This document shows positions 14,788 through 24,443 of a stretch of DNA of 64,000 nucleotides, one piece after another. The notes under the pieces are model-generated. The model worked only from the letters and a program-made list of their open reading frames with translations. It did not search any database and was not told the DNA's origin. Source of the DNA: an uncultured Bacilli bacterium (lineage in GTDB: Bacteria; Bacillota_I; Bacilli_A; RF39; UBA660); the NCBI GenBank assembly GCA_934157235.1, contig CAKPHH010000001.1, forward strand, positions 1-64,000. Direction: 5' to 3'. Each line of letters opens with the position of its first letter. The stretch's first letter is position 1. Made by a program: the position numbers and the translations under genes.

Positions 14788-15510
14788 ATGGAAAGATTAC
14801 AAAAAGTAATAGCGGCATCAGGAATAGCTTCTCGCCGTAAAGCAGAAGAATTAATAACAGAAGGAAAAGTAAAAGTAAACGGACAAGTAGTAACCGAACT
14901 AGGTACTAAAGTATCCGATAAAGATAAAGTTTTAGTAAATAATGAACCCATAACTAAAGAAGTGAAGGAATATTATCTTCTAAATAAACCAAGAGGAGTT
15001 CTAACTACAACATCAGATGATCGTTCTCGTAAAACTGTCGTAGACTTAATACCAACTTCAGCTAGAATTTACCCAGTAGGTAGATTAGACTATGATACAA
15101 CAGGACTATTAATTCTAACAAACGATGGAGAATTTGCTAACATTTTAATGCATCCAAGTAATAACATTGAAAAAGTCTATATGGCTAAACTAAAAGGTAT
15201 TATCAAAAAAGAACAAATAGAAGCCTTAAAAGAAGGTGTTACCATAGATGACAACATCACAGTAGCTGCGAAACGTGTAAAATTAAAAAAATATGATCCT
15301 AAAACAAATACTTGTATGGTTCAAATAACAATCTGTGAAGGAAAAAATCATCAAGTTAAAAAAATGTTTGCAGCAGTTGGCTTCGATGTCATAAAACTAA
15401 AAAGAGAAAAAGAAGGCTTTTTCGACTTAAAGAATCTTCAATCTGGTGAGTTTAGAAAGCTAACTCCAAAAGAAGTAAAAAGAGTCTACGGCTTAGAAGA
15501 AGACAAATAA
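14788..15510 (+). CDS. rluB: RluB/RsuA-type rRNA pseudouridine synthase
   Basis: The 240-residue enzyme has an N-terminal S4 RNA-binding domain (residues 1-50, ASGIASRRKAEELI) and a pseudouridine synthase domain with catalytic Asp101 in GRLDYDTTGLL. RluB modifies a uridine in helix 93 of 23S rRNA; distinguishing RluB from RsuA or RluE by sequence alone is not certain, but the length and S4 domain fit Firmicutes RluB. AGAGGTGAT precedes ATG 14788, which is preferred over the earlier in-frame ATG at 14779. Confidence 0.85.
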   Translation: MERLQKVIAASGIASRRKAEELITEGKVKVNGQVVTELGTKVSDKDKVLVNNEPITKEVKEYYLLNKPRGVLTTTSDDRSRKTVVDLIPTSARIYPVGRLDYDTTGLLILTNDGEFANILMHPSNNIEKVYMAKLKGIIKKEQIEALKEGVTIDDNITVAAKRVKLKKYDPKTNTCMVQITICEGKNHQVKKMFAAVGFDVIKLKREKEGFFDLKNLQSGEFRKLTPKEVKRVYGLEEDK

Positions 15511-15543
15511 AAACTCTACCTCAAGTAGATTATAAGTAAAATT

Positions 15544-15577
15544 AAAACACGTTTTTATAATATAAAACGTGTTTTTT
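15544..15577. terminator. Bidirectional terminator
   Basis: A 12-bp stem AAAACACGTTTT/AAAACGTGTTTT separates rluB from the convergent zinc-ribbon membrane gene and overlaps that gene's stop codon. Confidence 0.8.
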
Positions 15578-16112
15578 ATATGAATGTTGAAATTGCTAAA
15601 ATAATTACTACTAAAGCCGCTGAAATAAACATCCCTAGAGCTAAATACCAAAGATTAGTTGATTTTCCATTTGCATCCCTTAAGATATCTAAATAGTTAT
15701 CTGGATTTTTGAGCTTTATTTGTTCAATTTCTTTTTTCAAAAATTTCATATAAATCATATTCGCACATGTCATATAACAAACTCTTATAAAAAGAAAAAA
15801 GAATATAAACTTAAGAGAAGTAAAACTAGTACAGAAAATTAAAAATATTCTATAAAGTATTAAATCAAGTATAAAACAAAATACTCCTAATGCCACTAAT
15901 TTATTAAGGCAGAAATAAAATGGACCTAATAGAAGAATGACCCAAGAATTTTCGTTACGGAAAATCTTATCAAATCTATCTCCCAAGTAAATCTCTAAAT
16001 CAGATGCATTAGGATTACTTTCAAACTTACTAATCATCTTACCATTTCGCATATAACCACAATGTAAACAATAAAAACTAGTCATAGGCTTTCCACATTT
16101 AGGACACTTCAT
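15576..16112 (-). CDS. Zinc-ribbon membrane protein, uncharacterised
   Basis: The 178-residue protein starts with a CxxC...CxxC ribbon (CPKCGKPMTSFYCLHCG) and has about four membrane helices between residues 55 and 175. The layout is that of small zinc-ribbon/DUF2628-like membrane proteins of Firmicutes, whose function is unknown. GGAGGCGATG precedes the ATG. Confidence 0.6.
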   Translation of the reverse strand: MKCPKCGKPMTSFYCLHCGYMRNGKMISKFESNPNASDLEIYLGDRFDKIFRNENSWVILLLGPFYFCLNKLVALGVFCFILDLILYRIFLIFCTSFTSLKFIFFFLFIRVCYMTCANMIYMKFLKKEIEQIKLKNPDNYLDILRDANGKSTNLWYLALGMFISAALVVIILAISTFI

Positions 16113-16181
16113 ATCATCGCCTCCATCATAACCAGTATAAACTAAAAGATAAGCCTTTACAACAAAAAAAGAATAACTAAA

Positions 16182-16376
16182 TTATTCTTCAACTACAATT
16201 GCTCCAGTAGGGCAAGCCTCACTAGCATCTCTAACTGCTTGTTTTTCTTCCTCTTCTTTAATTTCCTCTTTTTTTGTTTTAGATAGACCTTCGTCTCCTA
16301 TTTCAAATACACTATCAGCTATAGCACAACAAGCACCACATCCAATACAAGCTTCTTCATTAACTTTTACTTTCAT
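16182..16376 (-). CDS. Single [4Fe-4S] ferredoxin
   Basis: The 64-residue protein carries CIGCGACC near the N-terminus and CPTGA near the C-terminus, giving the four ligands of one [4Fe-4S] cluster, as in Bacillus-type Fer. The middle is a Lys/Glu-rich loop. It is a soluble one-electron carrier; its partner enzyme is not encoded nearby. The start at 16376 follows GAGGAGGA. Confidence 0.85.
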   Translation of the reverse strand: MKVKVNEEACIGCGACCAIADSVFEIGDEGLSKTKKEEIKEEEEKQAVRDASEACPTGAIVVEE

Positions 16377-16494
16377 ATTTTTATCCTCCTCTAAAACTAT
16401 TATAACCAAAATCCTCTTTTACGTAAAGAAATAATTACTACTTTTGTTTTTAATTAACTTATGATAAACTTATCTATAGTAGAAGGTGATTGGT

Positions 16495-17436
16495 ATGGCA
16501 AGTAGAATGGATCGTTATAAAGAAGATAGCTCTAAAATATATAGTCGTTCTGATAGAAATCAAGAATTATATCAAAATATTGGAAATAACACTAGATATA
16601 CAAACTTAACAGATGTTACAAACTCCAATGCAATAGATTTAGATAATGCTTCTAAAATGACTAATACTCGTGAGGGTTATCATCAAATGAAAGAATTCAG
16701 ACAACAAGCTCCTGTTCCCAAAGTAAAGAAAGAATTAGATGATTTTAATTATCTATATAAAACTCGTGAAAATAGAGTGTATGATGTAAACAGGGTCTTA
16801 GAAGAAGCTAGAAAAAATAGAGTAAAAGATGACGACAAAGAAGAAAAAAGAAGATTAAAAAACAATAACTACAATATCATTACAAGTCTAAATCCTGAAG
16901 AATTAGAAAAATATCGTCAAGAAAAATTAAATCGTGTCTATAGATCTGATGATGATATAGAAAAAGAAGAATTAAAAGAATTAATAAATACAATTACTTC
17001 TAAAACATTAGCTGGAGAAATAGACCAAGCAACTGGAGTTAATTTACTTAGTGACCTAATGGCGACAAGTCTTCTTGATAAAGTTGAAAGACAAAAAGAA
17101 GAGGTCGACGAAGAAAAAGAAGAAACGAACAAAGAAGACAAAGAAGAATCTGAACTTGAGCTTTCTCAAGCCATTTTAAATAAAGAACAAATAGAACAAG
17201 TAAATAGATTAGACCAAGAAATAATAGAAGAAGATACTGATGAGCCAAAAGAATTAAAGGATGCTGACAGTGATTTTTATACCAGAAGTATGGATTTATC
17301 TAATAAAGATTTTGAACTAAGCGATGATTTTAAAGAAAAAACATTGCCATTACCAGTAAAAATAATCCTAGTACTTTTAGTATTAGTATGTTTAGCAGCA
17401 GCCGCTTACTTCATTTGGCAAACTTATTTTAAGTAA
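16495..17436 (+). CDS. Acidic, tail-anchored protein, uncharacterised
   Basis: The 313-residue protein has a charged, low-complexity cytosolic part rich in Asp, Glu, Lys, Asn and Arg, with likely coiled coil around residues 120-240. One hydrophobic helix lies at the very C-terminus (about 288-310) followed by QTYFK. That is a tail-anchor topology. No domain is recognised. The start is ATG 16495, eight bases after AAGGTGAT. The next gene begins directly after its stop codon, so the pair is translationally linked, and a transglutaminase-like gene follows. Confidence 0.55.
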   Translation: MASRMDRYKEDSSKIYSRSDRNQELYQNIGNNTRYTNLTDVTNSNAIDLDNASKMTNTREGYHQMKEFRQQAPVPKVKKELDDFNYLYKTRENRVYDVNRVLEEARKNRVKDDDKEEKRRLKNNNYNIITSLNPEELEKYRQEKLNRVYRSDDDIEKEELKELINTITSKTLAGEIDQATGVNLLSDLMATSLLDKVERQKEEVDEEKEETNKEDKEESELELSQAILNKEQIEQVNRLDQEIIEEDTDEPKELKDADSDFYTRSMDLSNKDFELSDDFKEKTLPLPVKIILVLLVLVCLAAAAYFIWQTYFK

Positions 17437-17826
17437 ATGAAAATAGCTTTAATTTATTTTATCTGTTTCTATTTATCTTTACCTGGTTTCTTCAATAAAG
17501 CTGGTTACAAAAGTTATTTAGGTTTAATTCCCATATATAACATTTATTTGTTGTGCCTTATTTTAAAAATTCATCCTTTATTACTAGCTGGTTTAGGCCT
17601 TTCTCTTATTTTTTTTCCGGATCGGATGTTAGTCGCTACTACTATCATTGTCTTCTTACCATTTGTTATAGCCGATGCTTTTTCAATTAATATGAAAATG
17701 GGTATTTTAACAGCACTCATTCCTTTTATCATGTACCCAGTATTAGCTTATATAAAAGGATATTATAATTATTTTGAGGAGGAAGAAAAATGCCATTTAT
17801 CAGAAACCACAAAATTGCAACAATAA
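17437..17826 (+). CDS. Small multi-pass membrane protein (DUF5684-like)
   Basis: The 129-residue protein has about four hydrophobic segments and the KAGYKSYLGLIPIYNIY stretch typical of DUF5684-like proteins. Function is unknown. Its ATG immediately follows the previous stop codon, and its end overlaps the start of the transglutaminase-like gene by 37 bases, so the three genes form one translation-coupled unit. Confidence 0.6.
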   Translation: MKIALIYFICFYLSLPGFFNKAGYKSYLGLIPIYNIYLLCLILKIHPLLLAGLGLSLIFFPDRMLVATTIIVFLPFVIADAFSINMKMGILTALIPFIMYPVLAYIKGYYNYFEEEEKCHLSETTKLQQ

Positions 17827-18662
17827 TCCTATTACTACTATCCATATACATTTACTACTTTTATACAAGAATTGTCCCAGATAATGAAAAAATAGATAAA
17901 ACTAGTTACCATTATGTTAATGAATTATATATGTCAGATGGAAAAATCTATGATAATTATTTAGATGAAAAAGCTAAGATAGTTTATGATAAATTATATA
18001 AAAATACTAAATTTCGTATTCCACAATTTAGTCTTAAGGTTTCCGAAGTAGGGTGCTCTGATGCCTACGATTGTGAAAATGCCTTATTACTGGCAAATGA
18101 TGCTCTTATGGTAGAACATCCTGAATTAATGGGTTATGGTGGTGTACGTTCCTACCTAATCGCAGATGATAAACTCACTATTAGTGTTAGATATGCTGTT
18201 AATCCACTTTTTGAGGCAATAAGTGTTCCTAGAATTAAAAGAATAATATATGATATTAAAGAGGCCACTAAAAATATGGATGATCTTACAAAGATAGATT
18301 ATGTATACAATTGGGTAGGTAAAAATGCTACCTATGATAAAGTGTTTACCTATACTTCAAAAAATCAATCTATTTACAATGTTTTTATCCGTAAAGAAGC
18401 CGTCTGTGCTGGTTTTGCCAAGGCAAGTCAAGTTATTTTTCAAAATATTGGTATTGAGTCATATTGTGTTACAGGAGAAACTAGTGGACCTCATATGTGG
18501 AATATTGTAAAATATAAAGATAAGTACTATTATTATGACTCAACAGTTGCCGCCTCAACAAAAAATAGAAAAGAAGGCCTAATCCAAGAAAAGATGAATG
18601 ACTACATTCTTAATCATAAAGAATGGTATCCAACTGTAGAAACTACTAGAATGACACCATAA
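17790..18662 (+). CDS. Transglutaminase-like cysteine protease, membrane-anchored and probably extracellular
   Basis: The 290-residue protein has an N-terminal signal anchor (residues 8-25) and a transglutaminase-core domain. The catalytic triad is Cys206 in EAVCAGFAKA, His235 in PHMWNIV and Asp250 in YYYYDST. Such proteins act as peptidases or peptidoglycan-modifying amidases outside the cell. Two extra Cys at 89 and 95 could form a disulfide. AGGAGGAAG precedes the ATG inside the upstream gene. Confidence 0.8.
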   Translation: MPFIRNHKIATIILLLLSIYIYYFYTRIVPDNEKIDKTSYHYVNELYMSDGKIYDNYLDEKAKIVYDKLYKNTKFRIPQFSLKVSEVGCSDAYDCENALLLANDALMVEHPELMGYGGVRSYLIADDKLTISVRYAVNPLFEAISVPRIKRIIYDIKEATKNMDDLTKIDYVYNWVGKNATYDKVFTYTSKNQSIYNVFIRKEAVCAGFAKASQVIFQNIGIESYCVTGETSGPHMWNIVKYKDKYYYYDSTVAASTKNRKEGLIQEKMNDYILNHKEWYPTVETTRMTP

Positions 18663-18727
18663 AAATTAAGAAAATGCATGATTTTTTTTAAATTTATACT
18701 ATAATATATAGCAGTAGGAGTGATCTA

Positions 18728-19558
18728 ATGAACTTAAACTTTATAATAAATGATTATATACTAATTTGGAATGTTCTATTTCAAGCTTCAGTTTCAGAAC
18801 CTATATATAAATTAAAACAAAAATTATGGGATACATATAAAGAACAATATAACAATACTTATAAAGATAGAGTAGCCATATTAAATGATGTAAAAAATTA
18901 TATCCCAAACGATGACACCATCTACAATATAATTTTAGAGTCAGCTGAATATCAAAATATTAGAAAAGAAGTAGAAAAGTATCGTTTAGAAGTAATAAAA
19001 CTATGGAATAAAAAAATATCTACTCAACTAAAGAAAATCACCAAACAAGACTTTAAAGAATATACGGTTTATCTTATTGATAATCGTCTTGAAATACTTG
19101 AGTTACCAACAATTCCAAACAAGGATATAAAGACTATAATTCTTGGTAAAAAAATTCCAGAAGAAGAACCAAACAAAATAATTTTCCTTCTTCTTGAAGC
19201 AATTCTAAAAAAGGAAATAAATAAATATAAAGATATTGATAAAAATATTGCTAATGCTATTATAGAAATGGCTATTGAAAATGAACTAGCAACCAATATC
19301 TCCAATATAAGTCATTATTGGACTAGTGAAGAAAAACTTCTGAGTATTAAGCGTCAAATCTATCCATTTTGGTTAATGTATTTAGGAATTTCTAAAGAAG
19401 AGATGCCAAAATATATGAATCGTGATAAAATAGCTTTTGACGTTAATAAATTTCCATATGAGAAAGATTTAAAAAATCTAGATATTACAGACTTTATTGA
19501 TTTCTGTATTCAAAATAAAAAAAGAATAATTAGGGAAGAACAATTAGAATTAATATAA
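18728..19558 (+). CDS. Uncharacterised 276-residue protein upstream of polC
   Basis: No family is recognised. The protein is soluble, helical and charged, with many Lys, Glu and Ile residues and no Cys except near the C-terminus. A TATAAT lies at 18700-18705 and TAGGAGTGAT precedes the start. It ends 16 bases before polC, so it is probably cotranscribed with the replicative polymerase. Confidence 0.55.
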   Translation: MNLNFIINDYILIWNVLFQASVSEPIYKLKQKLWDTYKEQYNNTYKDRVAILNDVKNYIPNDDTIYNIILESAEYQNIRKEVEKYRLEVIKLWNKKISTQLKKITKQDFKEYTVYLIDNRLEILELPTIPNKDIKTIILGKKIPEEEPNKIIFLLLEAILKKEINKYKDIDKNIANAIIEMAIENELATNISNISHYWTSEEKLLSIKRQIYPFWLMYLGISKEEMPKYMNRDKIAFDVNKFPYEKDLKNLDITDFIDFCIQNKKRIIREEQLELI

Positions 19559-19574
19559 TAAAGTAGGTGATAGT

Positions 19575-22500
19575 ATGGACCAAAAGATGCAAATATTATT
19601 AGATAAAATAAATATTGATAAGGATAATTATCAATATTTTTCTGATGCCAAAATCTCTAAAATAAAAATTCATTCCAAAACTAATGCTTGGAATGTCTTT
19701 ATCGAAAAAGAAACACTTTTACCTTTAGAAATATATGAGGAATTGGAAGAAAAAAAACATGAACTTGATGCTAATGCTAGTGAAATTAATTTTATATTTG
19801 ATATAGAAAATCCAAATCTAGAAGCATACAAGGAATATTATTCTTATCTTTTAAAACTATTAAAGCCAGACTTAAAGGTTTTAGAAATCTATGAAAATAG
19901 TCTAGATATAGAAGATGACTTTTTAATCTTAGTTGCTAGTAACGAAGTAGAAAAAGAAAGATTAGAATCATGCCTTTCTAAAATAAATACTTTTTATAAA
20001 TGTTTAGGCTATAAATTTAATATTGATGTAATAATTAGAAAAGGAGAAAACATTCTCGAAGAAATTAAACAAGATTTAATTGTCGAGGCTCCTAAAAAAG
20101 AGGAAAAGAAAGAAGTAAAACAAGAAACTCCAACATCTCCAGAGAAAAAATATCATAAAGAACCAAAAGATCCAAATAGTGTTATTGGCCGAGGTATAAA
20201 AGAAGATCCTATAAAAATAAAAACTTTAATAGGCGAGGATAACAATGTCGTTGTTGAAGGATTTGTTTTTGGAACAGACTATTTTGAATCATCTAAAACG
20301 GATTTTAAAATAATCACTTTAAAAATAACTGATTACTCCGATAGTATTTATTGTAAAGTCTTTGTCAGAGACCCAGACGAATATGGTAGACTTTGCAAAG
20401 AGTTAAAAGCTGGAAATTGGTTTAAAATTCGTGGCTATACTAAAAATGATCAATTTTCTAAAGAATTAGTTTTAAATGCCAGAGATATTGTAAAAATAGA
20501 AAAAGAAGTTTCTGTAGTCAAAGATACAGCTGAAGTAAAAAGAGTAGAATTACATTGCCATACTAAGATGAGTCAAATGGACGGTCTTGCTGATGAAGAA
20601 CAAATTGTAAAGCAAGCCATGAAATGGGGCCATAAGGCGATTGCTATAACCGATCACAATGGCGTTCAAGCCTTTCCACATGTCTTCAATTTAGTTACTT
20701 CCCATAATAAAAATTTAAAAGAAGGCGAAGAGCCATTTAAAGCCATTTATGGAACAGAATTAACTCTAATTGATGATACTGTAAATATTGTCATACGTCC
20801 TAATAAAGACGTCCTACTAGATCAGACTTATGTTGTTTTTGACTTTGAAACAACCGGTTTTAATGCCGGTGGTGCTGATTCAATTATTGAAATTGGTGCC
20901 GTAAAAATTAAAAATGGCGAAATTCTAGAACGTTACGATGAACTAATTAATCCAGGTAGACCATTACCTCAAAAAATTATTGATGTAACCAATATTACTG
21001 ATGCCATGTTAGCCGGAAAAGATAATGAAGAAAATGCTGTAAAAAGATTTATCGAATGGTACGGAGATTTACCAATGGTTGCTCATAATGCTAAGTTCGA
21101 TGTATCTTTCCTTGAAATGGCTCATAAAAAATATAATTTAGGTAAGTTTACTAATCCTGTAATCGATACGCTAGAATTATCAAGAACTATGGATAATACT
21201 TATGCTAGACACTCATTATCAGCCCTTGTTAAAAGATATGATGTTCCATGGGATGAAGAAGCTCACCATCGTGGAGATTATGATGCTGAAGGAACTGCTT
21301 TAGTTTTTCATAAGATGTTAAAGAAATTATCTAATCGTAATATTGAAACAATGGACCAATTAGATAACTTAGTAAGTAAAGATGAAATCCATAAATATGG
21401 TCGTGCTCATCACGTAAACCTTCTAGCAACTAATCATACTGGTTTAAAAAATCTTTTCAAACTAGTATCCCTTGCTAATACAGTTTATTTGTATAAAACA
21501 CCAAGAATCTTACGTAGTGAAATTGAAAAGAATAGAGAAGGTCTCCTTGTAGGATCTGGTTGCTACGAAAGTGAAGTTTTTAAAGAAGCAACTTCTAAAA
21601 GTGAAGATGAATTATCAAATATTATTAGATTCTATGACTACGTAGAGGTTCAACCTTTAGAGTGTTATGGTCATTTAATCCAAACAGGTGACTTCGCTAA
21701 TGAAGTAGAATTAGCTGCCAACATCGAAAAAATAATTAGAGTAACCGAAGATGCCGGTAAAATAATGGTCGCAACCGGAGATGTTCATCATATTAAACGA
21801 GATGATAAAATTTACCGTGAAATCATAGTTAATCAAAAAGTACCGGGTGGTGGACGTCATCCTCTTGCTAAATCAAGTATCAAAGAAATCCCATCTCAAC
21901 ACTTCCGTACAACCGATGAAATGTTAGAAAATTTTAAATTTTTAGATCAAGAAACAGCTTATCGTATCGTCGTTGAAAATCCTAATAAGATTGCCGATAT
22001 GGTTGAGATAATTGAAGTAATACCAGATACTGGTGGTATCCCATTCTCTCCAAGAGTAAAAAGCGATGATGGAGCAAGTTACCTAGACTGCCCAGCTGTA
22101 GTTACTGATTTAGTTTATACTAAAGCTGCTGATTGGTATGGCGATCCTTTACCATATTATATAGAAGAACGCATCGCCACCGAGCTATATGGTGATATTG
22201 TTTTAAAAATAATTAAGGAACGCTTACAAGAAACTTTATCTGGTGATGAATTAGAAAAAGTAGCTCACCAAGAACTACATGATACTATCATCAAAGGTTT
22301 TGATAATGTTAAGAGTATTGTAAGAGAATACGTTAAGAAAACTTCAGAAGAAGAATTAGATGAAAAAGCTTTAGAAAAACAAGTCAAAAAAGTCTTAGGT
22401 GGTATTATTGGTGGTGGCTTCGATCCAATTTACTTAATTGCTCAACGTCTTGTTAAACATTCCAATGATGAAGGATACTTAGTTGGTTCTCGTGGTTCTG

Positions 22501-24188
22501 TAGGTTCTAGTTTCGTTGCTACCATGATGGGAATAACTGAAGTTAATCCGCTACCAGCACATTATAGATGTCTACAATGTAAAACTAGTATTTTTACTGA
22601 TGATGAAGGAAAATCTTTCTCCGCTGATTACTCATCAGGTTTCGACTTGCCGGACAAAGAATGTCCTAACTGCCATATTCCACTATATAAAGATGGACAA
22701 GATATGCCATTCGCAACTTTCTTAGGATTCAATGCCGATAAAGTTCCAGATATAGACCTAAACTTCTCTGATTTAAACCAAGCTAGTGCTCATGCCTATA
22801 CGAAAGTATTATTTGGAGAAGATAACGTTTATCGTGCCGGAACAATTGGTACAGTTGCTGATAAAACAGCTTTTGGTTTCGTAAAAGGATACTGTGAGGA
22901 ACATGGTATTCCAGATATGCGAACTGCTGAAGTAGAGCGTCTTGCTATGGGCTGTACTGGTGTTAAAAGAACAACTGGTCAACATCCTGGAGGTATCGTT
23001 GTTATACCAGACTACAAAGAAGTTTATGACTTTACACCATTCCAATTCCCAGCTGAAGATGCAACAGCTGAATGGCGTACAACACACTTTGATTACCATG
23101 CTATCGACCAATGTGTTTTAAAACTGGATATTCTAGGTCATTCCGATCCAACTCAATTACGTATTATTCAAATGCAATCTGGAACTGATATCATGAAAGT
23201 ACCAATGGATGACAAAGACACCATGAGTATTTTTACCTCAACTGATGTCCTAGGTGTAACCAATGAACAAATAATGTGTAATACTGGAACTCTAGGTATT
23301 CCAGAGTTTGGTACTTCATTTACTATAAAGTTAGTAGAAGATACTAGACCAACAACCTTCGGTGAACTTATAAAAATTGCCGGACTTTCTCATGGTACCG
23401 ATGTTTGGTTAGGAAATGCCCAAGACTTAATCAAAAATAATATTGTCCCATTCAAAGAAACAATCGGTTGTCGTGACGATATTATGGTTTACTTAATAAA
23501 TAAAGGTATGGCTCCAATAAAAGCCTTCAAAATCATGGAGTTTGTTCGTAAAGGAAAAGCTTCAAAAGATCCAGAAACTTGGAAAGGGCATGTAGAGACA
23601 ATGAAAGCTTCTAATATTCCAGAATGGTATATTGAGTCTTGCCGTAAAATCAAGTACATGTTCCCAAAGGCCCATGCCGCAGCCTATGTAATGAGTGCCT
23701 TTAGAATAGCTTGGTACAAAGTCCATATGCCAGTTTATTTCTATTCATCTTGGTACTCATCAAAAGCAACAGATGTCGATGTTGAAGCAATGATTAAAGG
23801 TTATGATGCTATTAAGGCTAGAATTGAAGATATTTTAGCTAAAGGTTTTGAAGCTACTAATAAAGAAAATGGTCAAGCTGAAAGTTTAAAGGTTGCTCTA
23901 GAAGCAACAGCTCGTGGTATAAAATTCTTAAAAGTAGACTTATATGAAAGTGATGCCACAGTATGGATAGCCAAAAATGATAAAGAAATATATCCACCAT
24001 TTGTCGCCATTGATGGGCTAGGTGAAACAGTTGCTAAAAACATTGTCAAGGAACGTGAAAAGCAACCATTTCTAAGTGTTGAAGACATCCAAAGACGTGG
24101 TAAAGTATCACAAACACTAATCGATAAAATGAAAACTTTAGGCTTATTAAACGATTTACCAGACTCAAATCAATTATCATTATTTTAA
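19575..24188 (+). CDS. polC: PolC-type DNA polymerase III alpha subunit
   Basis: The 1,537-residue replicative polymerase of low-GC Gram-positives. Domain order is visible: N-terminal domain, an OB-fold (about 215-320), and a PHP domain starting ELHCHTKMSQMDG. A DEDD proofreading exonuclease (VFDFETTGF, HNAKFDVSFL, HRGDYDAEGT) is inserted in the PHP domain, as is diagnostic for PolC. A zinc finger (CLQC...CPNC) and the palm with PDIDLNFS follow. The C-terminus keeps the helix-hairpin-helix region and ends with a QLSLF sliding-clamp-binding motif. The start follows GTAGGTGA. Nothing looks unusual. Confidence 0.97.
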   Translation: MDQKMQILLDKINIDKDNYQYFSDAKISKIKIHSKTNAWNVFIEKETLLPLEIYEELEEKKHELDANASEINFIFDIENPNLEAYKEYYSYLLKLLKPDLKVLEIYENSLDIEDDFLILVASNEVEKERLESCLSKINTFYKCLGYKFNIDVIIRKGENILEEIKQDLIVEAPKKEEKKEVKQETPTSPEKKYHKEPKDPNSVIGRGIKEDPIKIKTLIGEDNNVVVEGFVFGTDYFESSKTDFKIITLKITDYSDSIYCKVFVRDPDEYGRLCKELKAGNWFKIRGYTKNDQFSKELVLNARDIVKIEKEVSVVKDTAEVKRVELHCHTKMSQMDGLADEEQIVKQAMKWGHKAIAITDHNGVQAFPHVFNLVTSHNKNLKEGEEPFKAIYGTELTLIDDTVNIVIRPNKDVLLDQTYVVFDFETTGFNAGGADSIIEIGAVKIKNGEILERYDELINPGRPLPQKIIDVTNITDAMLAGKDNEENAVKRFIEWYGDLPMVAHNAKFDVSFLEMAHKKYNLGKFTNPVIDTLELSRTMDNTYARHSLSALVKRYDVPWDEEAHHRGDYDAEGTALVFHKMLKKLSNRNIETMDQLDNLVSKDEIHKYGRAHHVNLLATNHTGLKNLFKLVSLANTVYLYKTPRILRSEIEKNREGLLVGSGCYESEVFKEATSKSEDELSNIIRFYDYVEVQPLECYGHLIQTGDFANEVELAANIEKIIRVTEDAGKIMVATGDVHHIKRDDKIYREIIVNQKVPGGGRHPLAKSSIKEIPSQHFRTTDEMLENFKFLDQETAYRIVVENPNKIADMVEIIEVIPDTGGIPFSPRVKSDDGASYLDCPAVVTDLVYTKAADWYGDPLPYYIEERIATELYGDIVLKIIKERLQETLSGDELEKVAHQELHDTIIKGFDNVKSIVREYVKKTSEEELDEKALEKQVKKVLGGIIGGGFDPIYLIAQRLVKHSNDEGYLVGSRGSVGSSFVATMMGITEVNPLPAHYRCLQCKTSIFTDDEGKSFSADYSSGFDLPDKECPNCHIPLYKDGQDMPFATFLGFNADKVPDIDLNFSDLNQASAHAYTKVLFGEDNVYRAGTIGTVADKTAFGFVKGYCEEHGIPDMRTAEVERLAMGCTGVKRTTGQHPGGIVVIPDYKEVYDFTPFQFPAEDATAEWRTTHFDYHAIDQCVLKLDILGHSDPTQLRIIQMQSGTDIMKVPMDDKDTMSIFTSTDVLGVTNEQIMCNTGTLGIPEFGTSFTIKLVEDTRPTTFGELIKIAGLSHGTDVWLGNAQDLIKNNIVPFKETIGCRDDIMVYLINKGMAPIKAFKIMEFVRKGKASKDPETWKGHVETMKASNIPEWYIESCRKIKYMFPKAHAAAYVMSAFRIAWYKVHMPVYFYSSWYSSKATDVDVEAMIKGYDAIKARIEDILAKGFEATNKENGQAESLKVALEATARGIKFLKVDLYESDATVWIAKNDKEIYPPFVAIDGLGETVAKNIVKEREKQPFLSVEDIQRRGKVSQTLIDKMKTLGLLNDLPDSNQLSLF

Positions 24189-24190
24189 TT

Positions 24191-24219
24191 AAGATACTAA
24201 TCATTTAGTATCTTTTTTA
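24191..24219 (+). terminator. Terminator of polC
   Basis: The stem AGATACTAA/TTAGTATCT with a 4-base loop is followed by TTTTTT, three bases after the polC stop. Confidence 0.85.
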
Positions 24220-24443
24220 TATAATTGATTATAAAAAAAGACAACCATTATTATTGCTTGTCATCTATCAAAATCAAGCTGATGATATGCCTTGTTTTAG
24301 TAAAAAAATGAATTTTTGGTGAAATAAATCATAACAAATATCCGGATTTACAAGTAAATTATCGCTGTGAATTAATAAAAAAATAGAAAAATCTATTTTT
24401 TTTATTGAAAAATTTCTTTATAATTATGAAGAGGACTGATTAT

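Noticed and set aside
22809..23111. Minus-strand frame of 100 codons inside polC
   Set aside because: Antisense shadow of a highly conserved PolC region without start signals.
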